A stretch of DNA of 9,050 nucleotides, from assembly GCA_016219075.1 (NCBI GenBank), contig JACRCJ010000186.1, forward strand, positions 1 through 9,050, in the 5' to 3' direction. Below, piece after piece: positions 1 through 7,000 of this stretch (the first letter of the stretch is position 1; every line of letters starts with the position of its first letter). This DNA is from Deltaproteobacteria bacterium (GTDB lineage Bacteria; Desulfobacterota; GWC2-55-46). Both the position numbers and the translations under genes were made by a program. The notes under the pieces were generated by a model. It saw only the letters and a list, made by a program, of their open reading frames with translations. It had not been told where the DNA came from and did no database searches.

Positions 1-258
1 GACTTTCGCCCTGCCTGAGAAGCCCTGAGGCAGATGGCAATCGGCACAGCCCGGATCGACTCCGAGAGTGCCGTAATGGGGTGACCTCTTAAGCTCCGCG
101 GCGGTGTAACTCATGCTGTGGCAGAAGGTACAGACGGCGTTTAAGCTTAAGGCTCTGTCCGCCATTGTAGCCGCGTAGACAACCCCGAGCAAGGCAGCCG
201 CCAGAAAGATCAAGCGTGCTGAAAATCGTAAGATTTTAGACCTGTCAAATATACCCAT
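1..258 (-). CDS. NapC/NirT (NrfH-like) membrane-anchored multiheme cytochrome c, N-terminal part only
   Basis: I translated the reverse strand from the ATG at 258; the frame stays open to base 1, giving 86 residues cut by the window edge. Residues about 13-31 form one hydrophobic segment after a short basic N-terminus, as in the single membrane anchor of NapC/NirT proteins. The first heme site is CTFCH at residues 43-47 followed by S-M, i.e. CxxCHxM. This is the pattern of NrfH, where that Met ligates heme 1. A second site, CADCH, lies at 71-75, with a conserved-looking SPHYG (59-63) between them, as in the family. Members oxidise membrane quinol and pass electrons to periplasmic or outer partners. 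The partner and the remaining hemes lie outside the window. No strong ribosome binding site is visible upstream; ATG is chosen because the anchor follows at once. Family call is firm; the exact subfamily (NrfH, NapC, CymA type) is open. Confidence 0.85.
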   Translation of the reverse strand, partial: MGIFDRSKILRFSARLIFLAAALLGVVYAATMADRALSLNAVCTFCHSMSYTAAELKRSPHYGTLGVDPGCADCHLPQGFSGRAKV

Positions 259-318
259 TATTTACGATAGAGGTTGTCCGGTTGATGTTCCGGTAATAAC
301 GCACATTCCACAGTCAAA

Positions 319-324
319 AGTATA
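319..324 (-). promoter_or_regulatory. Weak candidate -10 box upstream of the NapC/NirT gene
   Basis: On the minus strand TATACT matches five of six bases of the sigma70 -10 consensus, about 60 nt before the ATG of the cytochrome fragment. No good -35 hexamer lies at the usual 16-18 nt; GTCACA lies 20 nt upstream. The tRNA terminator just upstream implies that the cytochrome gene needs its own promoter in this interval. The call is tentative. Confidence 0.25.
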
Positions 325-392
325 CCTGAATTCTGAAAAACCGCTGTGACTAAAGCTCTGTTTTTAAATGGCTCGCCTCCAGGCTGAAATAG

Positions 393-425
393 AAAAAAGC
401 GACAGGCTTTGCAGCCTATCGCTTT
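393..425 (-). terminator. Rho-independent terminator of the tRNA-Arg transcript
   Basis: Read on the minus strand, AGCGATAGGC and GCCTGTCGCT form a 10-bp stem (one G-T pair) around a TGCAAA loop, followed by a run of six T. It starts 14 nt after the tRNA 3' end. The T-run exists only on the minus side, which fixes the direction. Confidence 0.85.
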
Positions 426-438
426 CAACCATGAAAAT

Positions 439-515
439 TGGCGCCCCCGAGACGATTCGAACGTCCGGCACACGGATTAGGAATCCGTTGCTCTATCCAT
501 CTGAGCTACGGGGGC
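439..515 (-). tRNA. tRNA-Arg (anticodon CCU)
   Basis: A complete 77-nt cloverleaf can be folded by eye on the minus strand. The acceptor stem is GCCCCCG with CGGGGGC. The D arm has the usual GCTC/GAGC pairing. The anticodon stem ACGGA/TCCGT encloses the loop TTCCTAA, so the anticodon is CCT (reads AGG, arginine). The T arm is GGACG-TTCGAAT-CGTCT with one G-T pair. The discriminator base is G, and the 3' CCA is encoded (441-439). A good terminator follows. The gene stands alone, with no neighbouring tRNA in the window. Confidence 0.96.
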
Positions 516-601
516 GTATATTAATCGGGTCGTTTTGTACAACGACCACTGACAGCAAAACCTGAGGGCATGGAGACTTAAACCGCTCAATATTTCAGCT
601 G

Positions 602-645
602 TTTTCGGGAAAACCAAGGCGGCTGGCGTCTCGCAGTCCCGAAAA
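602..645. repeat. Perfect 9-bp inverted repeat with 26-nt loop
   Basis: TTTTCGGGA (602-610) is the exact reverse complement of TCCCGAAAA (637-645). It lies between the candidate promoter and the tRNA, so it would be in the tRNA leader if that promoter is used. No T-run follows directly on either strand, so I do not call it a terminator. Confidence 0.5.
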
Positions 646-657
646 ACCGATTCGGTT

Positions 658-686
658 ATAATCTCAAATTGAAATTTTAATGTCAA
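658..686 (-). promoter_or_regulatory. Candidate sigma70 promoter reading toward the tRNA
   Basis: On the minus strand a perfect TTGACA (686-681) is followed after 17 nt by GATTAT (663-658, four of six matches). The surroundings are AT-rich. Transcription would start near 651 and give a leader of about 135 nt before the tRNA, removed by RNase P. The perfect -35 and good spacing support it; the -10 is mediocre. Confidence 0.45.
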
Positions 687-1269
687 TATTTTTTTGCGCT
701 CATTTTCAATGGGCATAAACGGCGCGGGACCATCAAAAATTCAGGCGGGGTCAAAAGACAAGTTCCTTTATGCGGGAAGACCGTAGAGTCATTTTGAAGC
801 CCGTAAACCACCTCGGCGGCTCCCCTTCTTACAGAGCTTAAGAGGCTCTCAAGCGAATACATCGAGGAGAAGAAACGGCCTGTCCATCGTGTCCGTCTTC
901 CGGTAAGCATCGGTCCTGACAATACCGGTCAGATGCCTGGCGACAGTCTGCTCAAACTCCTCCACATTAATGAACCTTGTCATCATTGGAATACTGCGGG
1001 CACCGAAGACCAAAGGCCCGGGGTTACCCCCTTCCCTTCCCATGATGGTTCAAGACTTGCTGGAACCTTCCCGATATGACCTTTAAGACCAGGTCCGTTT
1101 ATCTACGCTGGATGGCTTGCCTTCGACGGGGCTCCTACCCGAAAAAGCGCCACGGTCTTCGAGAGAGGTAAAACCGTCATCGTGAGCGTAGTTACAGACC
1201 CCGGATACGGAATGGAATATATTGTAATATTGATAGGTTACAAGACCCACTCGGAGATTGTCTTCAGAC

Positions 1270-1274
1270 GGAGG
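1270..1274 (+). promoter_or_regulatory. Shine-Dalgarno GGAGG that decides the flavoprotein start
   Basis: GGAGG ends 8 nt before the TTG at 1283 but only 2 nt before the in-frame TTG at 1277. The spacing favours 1283 as the true start. Confidence 0.7.
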
Positions 1275-1282
1275 TTTTGATC

Positions 1283-2584
1283 TTGACTCTCTATGTATCG
1301 ATAGCGATCCTGGCTCTTGTGATGGGGATATATCTATCCAAGAAGAAGAAAAAGTACAAAAAGACCGACAGAAAGATCACCAAGGCCGTCGAGTACGGGC
1401 AGCATGAGCCTGTCTCGATACACCCTCACATAGACACGGCAAAGTGCATAGGCAGCGGCGCTTGCATAAGGGCGTGCCCTGAAAAGGACATAATCGGCAT
1501 CTCGGGTGGCAAGGGCAGGCTCATTAACGCCTCGCACTGCGTCGGACACGGCGCCTGCGCCGCGGCCTGCCCCGTAGGGGCGATCTCTCTCGTATTCGGC
1601 ACAGAGACAAGGGGCGTGGACATTCCCTATGTCACCCCGAACTTCGAGACGAACATCAAAGGGGTCTTCATCGTCGGCGAGTTCGGCGGCATCGGGCTAA
1701 TAAAAAACGCCATCACCCAGGGCAAGCAGGCCGTGGAGTACATCTATTGTCTCTCAAAGGACGACCCCGCCAGGGGCGGCCAGATGCTCGACCTCCTTAT
1801 AGTCGGGGCCGGCCCCGCCGGGTTCGGGGCCTCTCTTGCCGCCTTAAAGAACAAGCTCAGGTTCGTGACCCTGGACCAGGAGGATATCGGCGGCACGGTG
1901 CTTCAGTACCCCCGCCACAAGATCGTAATGACCTCCCCGGTGGAACTCCCTGGCTACGGCAAGGTGAAGCTTAAAGAGACGACCAAGGAAGCGCTACTTG
2001 AACTCTGGAATGACGTAATAAAAAAGACGGGCCTCAAGGTAAAAAGCGGCGAGAAGATGACCGGGCTTAAAAGAGAGTCCGATTGCTTCAGGGTGACTAC
2101 AAGCAAGGGGGAATACCTCTCTAAGCATGTCGTCCTTGCTATAGGCAGGAGAGGCACCCCCAGGAAACTCGGCGCGCCCGGCGAGACCCTCTCCAAGGTC
2201 ACCTACAGGCTTCTTGACCCGGAGCAGCACAAGGGGCAGAGCATACTGGTCGTCGGAGGCGGAGACAGCGCCGTGGAGGCCGCGATGGCCGTAGCCTCTC
2301 AGCCGGGAAACACGGTGCTCCTCTCCTACAGGGGCGAGTCCTTCAGCCGGATAAAGCCCTTGAACAAGGTCCGCCTCGAAGAGGCGCTCGCGAAGAAGTC
2401 ACTCAAGGTGGCCCTTAATTCAAATGTAAAGGAGATCACCGAAAAAGAGGTGCAGCTTGACTTCGGCAACGAGGTGAAGACCGTCCCCAACGACTATGTC
2501 TACATATTCGCCGGGGGCGAGCTGCCGAACGAGTTCCTCAAATCGATCGGCATACAGATAGAAAAGAAGTTCGGCACGGCTTAA
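1283..2584 (+). CDS. Membrane-anchored dicluster-ferredoxin / FAD-NAD(P) oxidoreductase with permuted motif order
   Basis: 433 residues from a TTG start placed 8 nt after GGAGG; an upstream TTG at 1277 is too close to that site. Residues about 2-18 form one membrane segment followed by a lysine-rich stretch, so the body should be cytoplasmic. A ferredoxin-like region has two sites: Cys55, 61, 65 and Cys86, 92, 96, each CxxXxxCxxxCP but with Ser58 or His89 at the usual second Cys. Next comes a segment ending in GEFGG (132-136) that resembles the C-terminal FAD signature of thioredoxin-reductase-like proteins. Only then come the FAD Rossmann motif GAGPAG (175-180) and an NAD(P) motif GGGDS (325-329). 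There is no CxxC redox pair, so it is not a disulfide reductase. I recall uncharacterised proteins of this layout in other bacteria. Likely role: electron transfer between NAD(P)H, FeS clusters and a membrane partner. The substrate is unknown. It is transcribed alone and converges on the cytochrome operon. Confidence 0.85.
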   Translation: MTLYVSIAILALVMGIYLSKKKKKYKKTDRKITKAVEYGQHEPVSIHPHIDTAKCIGSGACIRACPEKDIIGISGGKGRLINASHCVGHGACAAACPVGAISLVFGTETRGVDIPYVTPNFETNIKGVFIVGEFGGIGLIKNAITQGKQAVEYIYCLSKDDPARGGQMLDLLIVGAGPAGFGASLAALKNKLRFVTLDQEDIGGTVLQYPRHKIVMTSPVELPGYGKVKLKETTKEALLELWNDVIKKTGLKVKSGEKMTGLKRESDCFRVTTSKGEYLSKHVVLAIGRRGTPRKLGAPGETLSKVTYRLLDPEQHKGQSILVVGGGDSAVEAAMAVASQPGNTVLLSYRGESFSRIKPLNKVRLEEALAKKSLKVALNSNVKEITEKEVQLDFGNEVKTVPNDYVYIFAGGELPNEFLKSIGIQIEKKFGTA

Positions 2585-2700
2585 GACCAGCCTCCGAGGC
2601 CGCCGGTGAAGAGGTCTCAGCCCTTATCACAAAAATAATCTTCCCGTTTTCCCTATTACCTTATTACCTTTCTCATAAACATTGAAGCATCCGAATAGAC

Positions 2701-2732
2701 AAAAGCCCTGCCTTGATCATGCGGGGCTTTTT
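2701..2732. terminator. Bidirectional intrinsic terminator between convergent transcripts
   Basis: An 11-bp stem (2701-2711 with 2721-2731, one T-G pair) with a 9-nt loop is flanked by an A-run on the left and a T-run on the right. It can therefore stop the plus-strand flavoprotein transcript and the minus-strand transcript ending with the barrel gene. It lies 116 bp after the flavoprotein stop and 76 bp after the barrel stop. Confidence 0.88.
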
Positions 2733-2807
2733 ACAGTCCCGGTCGGTCCTCCAACCTGCGGCCCGTGAAGCCTGTCCGGAAGTTTTTCCGAATGCGTTTA
2801 CAGCCTA

Positions 2808-4067
2808 CTAAAACTTGAAAGCTATCCTCGTCATCAGGCGGCTGGTGACAGAGTCCTTGCCCTGTTCCCTCTCGAAGGAGAACGAGAAGGTCCAGCTGTT
2901 CTTCATGTAAAGGTAGCTTGAGAGCCCGTAAGCGAGGATGTTGTCGCTGTTGATGTAGCCGTACCAGTTCTGCATGTACGAGGCGTGGGCCACGACCTGA
3001 AGGACCTCCCAGTTAAGCCTTGAGATCTCCGCATTGTATGTGTTGTGCTTCGAGCCGTAGCCGTTCGCCGTGGAGGCGTTCATGTCAATTGCCACGCCCG
3101 AGGCCAGGATGTCGTCCGTGTTGAACCCGGCCCTGAACGAGTTGAAGTTCTGTGAGCTTTCGTCCACCGAGGAGTGCCTGTGCTGGCGCTCCACCCTTCC
3201 GTACACATTATACTTTCCGTAGATGCGGTAATTGGCGTTTATGTAGTACGCCTGCTGGCGGCTGTCGTCAACGGCGAAGAGCATCGATTTATAGAACCTG
3301 GTGGACCTGAAGGTGTTGAAACCCACGGAGACCGCGGCATTGAAGTCCGGCCTCCAGGAGAGCTCCATTATCCCGTTTACGAGCTGTATCTTCTTGTTTA
3401 CGGGGTTGATGTCGGCCGTAGCGGTGGCGAATACCGAGACCTGGGAAGCCGGGTTGTAAGATGCCTGTCCGTAGAGGTACTGGCGGTCGGTCGCTCCCTT
3501 GTAACCGTTATAGACATAGGCGACGTTACCTGAAACGGTCGAGCTCCTGTAGTAGCCGTAGACTCCGGCGGAGGTAAAGCTTGAGTTGAAGGAGTCGGTG
3601 TAGGGGTCGGGCCTGAGGCCCCCGAAGAGCCCTATGCCCGAGTTGACCGAGAGGTTGTATATGGCGTTCACTCCGTCGATACGCTCGATATAAATGTCTT
3701 TCGGCAGAAGCCTCCCGGCGGCAAGATAGAGTAGCTTTCCGTTGTTCTCAAGGTAAAGGGTGTCTATGCGCTCGTTCTTCGAGGTCGATGTAGTCGTCTT
3801 TGAACCGAGCCTTACCCTGTCCCTGCCGTCGAAGTGGAAGGCGAGGCTTCCGGACTCGTTGAGCTTCGTAAGGTCGAAGCGCACCCGTGCGGTCAGCAGG
3901 TGCTGCGCATAGGTGTTAGAGTCCTTGTAGTAGAAGTCCTCCACGGAGACTATCCCGCTTGTCTCCATGGCGCCGGAGTCGGCCGTAAAGACGGCGAACA
4001 GAAGTAAGAGAGTCAACCCGGAGGCTTTTATCGGAGATCTCATATTGAAGTATCTATAAAACATCAT
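2808..4067 (-). CDS. Outer-membrane beta-barrel protein, partner of the 51-heme cytochrome
   Basis: 419 residues. A signal peptide (basic N-terminus, LTLLLLFAVF core, likely cleavage after SGA near residue 33) is followed by a body rich in Tyr, Ser, Asn and Gly. Alternating polar/hydrophobic stretches and aromatic residues look like amphipathic strands. The protein ends in ...RIAFKF, with the terminal Phe that is the classic barrel-assembly signal. It has no CXXCH and carries no heme. The start overlaps the end of the cytochrome gene: its TGA and this ATG are 2 nt apart, with AAAGG about 9 nt upstream and GAGG directly before. Two adjacent ATGs are possible; I take the first. This tight spacing suggests translational coupling with the cytochrome. 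By context it should be the porin of a porin-cytochrome conduit, or an outer-membrane anchor for the cytochrome. I do not recognise it as MtrB, OmbB or another named family, and the strand number was not computed. Confidence 0.82.
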   Translation of the reverse strand: MMFYRYFNMRSPIKASGLTLLLLFAVFTADSGAMETSGIVSVEDFYYKDSNTYAQHLLTARVRFDLTKLNESGSLAFHFDGRDRVRLGSKTTTSTSKNERIDTLYLENNGKLLYLAAGRLLPKDIYIERIDGVNAIYNLSVNSGIGLFGGLRPDPYTDSFNSSFTSAGVYGYYRSSTVSGNVAYVYNGYKGATDRQYLYGQASYNPASQVSVFATATADINPVNKKIQLVNGIMELSWRPDFNAAVSVGFNTFRSTRFYKSMLFAVDDSRQQAYYINANYRIYGKYNVYGRVERQHRHSSVDESSQNFNSFRAGFNTDDILASGVAIDMNASTANGYGSKHNTYNAEISRLNWEVLQVVAHASYMQNWYGYINSDNILAYGLSSYLYMKNSWTFSFSFEREQGKDSVTSRLMTRIAFKF

Positions 4068-4069
4068 CC

Positions 4070-7000
4070 TCAGTTACCTTTAGGGTGGCAGCTCAGGCAC
4101 CCCGCGTTCGAGGTTGTCTTATGCACTTTTGCGCCCTCTGATGTGTGACACTCTATGCACCCGCCCTTGTTCGTGTAAGCGCCGCCCGGATGGCATGCGG
4201 CGCAGTTCGAAGGAGTCGTATGGTGTGTAAGGGGGAATGTCGTCACAGGGTGCGTGAACGCCCATAAGACGGTCGACTTATGGCAGAGCTCGCAGGTCAC
4301 CCAGTTGTTCGTAGTATGCTGCGCCGACTTTGCCGGGCTGCTCGGGCGGCTCAAATGGCAGCTTGAGCACCCGGAGCTTACGGTCGGGTGGGCATGAGAC
4401 GACCACGAAAGTGTCGACTTGTGGCACGCCTCGCAGGTAGTCCCGTAGTTATAGGTCGTGTGCGTCGCGGGCCTCACGGGAGTACTGTGGTTCAAGTGGC
4501 AGCTTGAGCACCCTGTCGTAACCGACGGGTGAGAGGCCGGGAGCCACGCCGTAGTTGACTTGTGGCACGCCTCGCAGACAGTCCCGTAGTTATAGGTCGT
4601 GTGCGTGGCAGGCCTCGGCGGAACGCTGTAAGAAAGATGGCAGCTTGAACACCCGGTAGTAACCGCAACATGGGTGAACGCCCATGTTGCCGTCGACTTA
4701 TGACAGCTCTCGCAGACCGTCCAGCTGTTAGTCGCGTGTGACGCGGTCTTGGGCGGAGTGGAGTAGTTCAGATGGCAGCTTGAGCACCCGGAGGTCGCCG
4801 TCGGGTGCGTAAACGACCATGTCGGATACTTGTGGCAGCTCTCGCAGACCGTCCAGCTGTTCGTGGTATGGCGAGGGGTCTTAACCGGGGTCGAGTAGTT
4901 AATATGGCATGTCGAGCACCCGGTAGTGGCGCTCGTGTGCTTGTGCTGAGCCCATGTGGAGGTCGAGGTATGGCACGCCTCGCAGGTAGTCCCGTAGTTA
5001 TAGGTCGTGTGCGTTACGGGCTTCACGGGAGTACTGTGGTTCAAGTGGCAGGTCGAACACCCTGTCGTAACCGACGGGTGAGAGGCCGGGAGCCACGCCG
5101 AAGTGGACTTGTGGCACTGCTCGCAGACAGTCCCGTAGTTATAGGTCGTGTGCGTGGCGGGCCTTGCCGGGGTGCTGTAGTTCAGGTGGCAGCTTACGCA
5201 CCCTGAGGTCACAGTTGCGTGAGCGTAGGTCCATGACGGGTACTTGTGACAGCTCTCGCAGACGGTCCAGTTGTTGGCCGTGTGCGTTGACGGCCTTGGT
5301 GGCGTGCTGTATGCAAGGTGGCAGCTTGAGCACCCTGATGTGGCGGTCGTGTGCTTGTGGGCCGACCATGACGAGGTCGAATTGTGGCACAGCTCGCAGG
5401 TCGTACCGTAGTTATTGGCGGTATGCGACGCGGGTCTGGGCGGATTGCTCTTGTTCAGGTGGCAGCTTGAGCAATTGCCGTTGACGCTCCTATGCCTGAA
5501 GGTCCACGATATATCGCTGGTGGAATGGCACTCGGCGCAGTCCTGGCCGTAGTTCGACGCCAGATGGTTGGGCGCGGCCTTGTATGCGGTGGAGTGACAG
5601 TTGTAGCATACCGTCGTGGTGTTCCTGAAAACGCGGTTCTTGTGGCACTCGGTGCAGTCTGCGCTGCGGTGGCCACCGGTGAGAGGATACGCCGAGTTGC
5701 TGTGCAGGAACTGCGTGGCGCTCCATGAGAGCTGCGTGTGGCACTTCGAGCACTCGATGGATCCGAACTGGTTCAGGTGGTTGTCCGTGTGGCACTGCGA
5801 GCAGTAGCGGAGTGCGCCCTTGAAAACACCCTTTGTCTTGTGGCAGTTCAGGCAGACGGTGTCCAGGTGTACGCCCTTGAGCTCAAAACCGGCCTTCTTC
5901 TTGTGGTCGTACTTGCGCGGCTGCCAGTCGAACTGCGTATGGCAGGACTCGCACCCTTCCTTGTACTCGCCCTTGTGCTTGTCCTTGTGGCAGTCCACGC
6001 ACCTTTCGTCCTTCGTCTTGTAAGTGCCCTTGGTCTTATGGCACTTGGCGCACTCCGTGTCCCTGTGCTTTCCTACAAGCGGGTAGCGCGTCTGCCTGTT
6101 ATGGTTAAAGGTGGTCTTTTTCCAGTCGAATGTGTCATGGCACTTCTGGCATACCGTGCCGAGTTCCTTTTTGTGGACATCCTTTTTTTCATGGCAATTG
6201 TAGCAGACCGGCGAGATCGGCTTGTACTTGCCGCCGTCGTGGCACTTCGAGCACTCGGTCTTGGTGTGCTTCCCGTCAAGCGCGTACGTGCTGTACTCGC
6301 TGGCGTTGTGGTTGAAGACCAGGCTCTTCCACCCGTTCGTCACGTGGCAGGTATCGCAGACCTTCCCCTTGAACTGGCCCCTGTGTTCGTCCTTATGGCA
6401 GTCCTCGCACTTCTTGTAGCTTATCCCCGTGAAGCGGCCGTTGGCGTGGCACTTCGAGCAGTCTACTTTTTTGTGCTTTCCGTAGAGCTTATACCCCTTG
6501 TACTCATCCGAGTTGTGGTCGAAGTCGATCTTCTTCCAGCCGTTCGTTGTATGGCAGGACTCGCAGGTCTTCGCCTTGAACTGGCCCCTGTGTTCGTCTT
6601 TATGGCAGTCCTCGCACTTCTTGTAGCTTATCCCCGTGAAGCGGCCGTTCGTGTGGCACTTCTCGCACGCAACCTTTTCGTGCCTGCCTTCGAGCTTATA
6701 GCCCTTGTACTCATCCGAGTTGTGGTCGAAGGACGTCGTCTTCCAGTCTTTTACGGTATGGCATGACTCGCAGGTCTTCGCCTTGAACTGCCCCCTGTGT
6801 TCGTCCTTATGGCAGTCCTCGCACTTCTTGTAGCTTATCCCCTTGAAGCGGCCGTTCGTGTGGCACTTCTCGCACGCCACCTTTTCGTGCCTGCCTTCGA
6901 GCTTGTATCCCTTGTACTCAGGAGAGGCGTGGTCGAAGGTAAGCTTCTTCCATCCGCCGGTTGAATGGCATGACTCGCAGGTCTTGCCAGGGTACTGCCC

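Larger units (their letters stand above)
516..1282. other. Gene-poor interval of about 770 bp between the tRNA and the flavoprotein gene
   Basis: I find no convincing gene here. The contents are: a possible minus-strand promoter (658-686); a 9-bp perfect inverted repeat (602-610 with 637-645); a small 6-bp inverted repeat close to the tRNA 5' end (529-534 with 541-546); and several short open frames without start context or recognisable domains. One plus-strand frame is open from 1080 to the TGA at 1278-1280 and reads rather like protein, but it has no plausible start; it may be a worn gene remnant. The promoter of the downstream flavoprotein gene must lie in the last 100-200 bp, where I see AT-rich sequence (about 1208-1246) but no clear hexamer pair. 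Confidence 0.5.

Noticed and set aside
683..922. Minus-strand open frame of 79 codons
   Set aside because: Composition and lack of start context look like chance; no known motif.
849..1043. Small minus-strand open frame of 64 codons
   Set aside because: No ribosome binding site, no recognisable domain, overlaps another equally short frame; not enough to call a gene.
1080..1280. Plus-strand frame open for 66 codons just before the flavoprotein gene
   Set aside because: It reads somewhat like protein but follows directly on a stop, has no plausible start with a ribosome site, and ends across the Shine-Dalgarno of the next gene. Mentioned only as a possible remnant.
1283..2584. Thioredoxin-reductase-type disulfide reductase activity for the flavoprotein
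   Set aside because: No CxxC redox pair exists in the flavin or NAD(P) domains; the only close cysteines belong to the ferredoxin sites.
4270..5480. Regularly spaced short repeats that could look like a CRISPR array
   Set aside because: The period is 130-140 bp, the repeats are in frame with the cytochrome gene and encode two-heme units, and the intervening sequence is also conserved as protein. No cas genes are present.
5738..6766. Long open frame of 342 codons on the plus strand opposite the large cytochrome gene, with several shorter ones nearby
   Set aside because: It is antisense to 51 repeated CXXCH codons; the reversed Cys/His codons create long stop-free frames of Val/Ala/Leu-rich nonsense. 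It has no ribosome binding site or domain.
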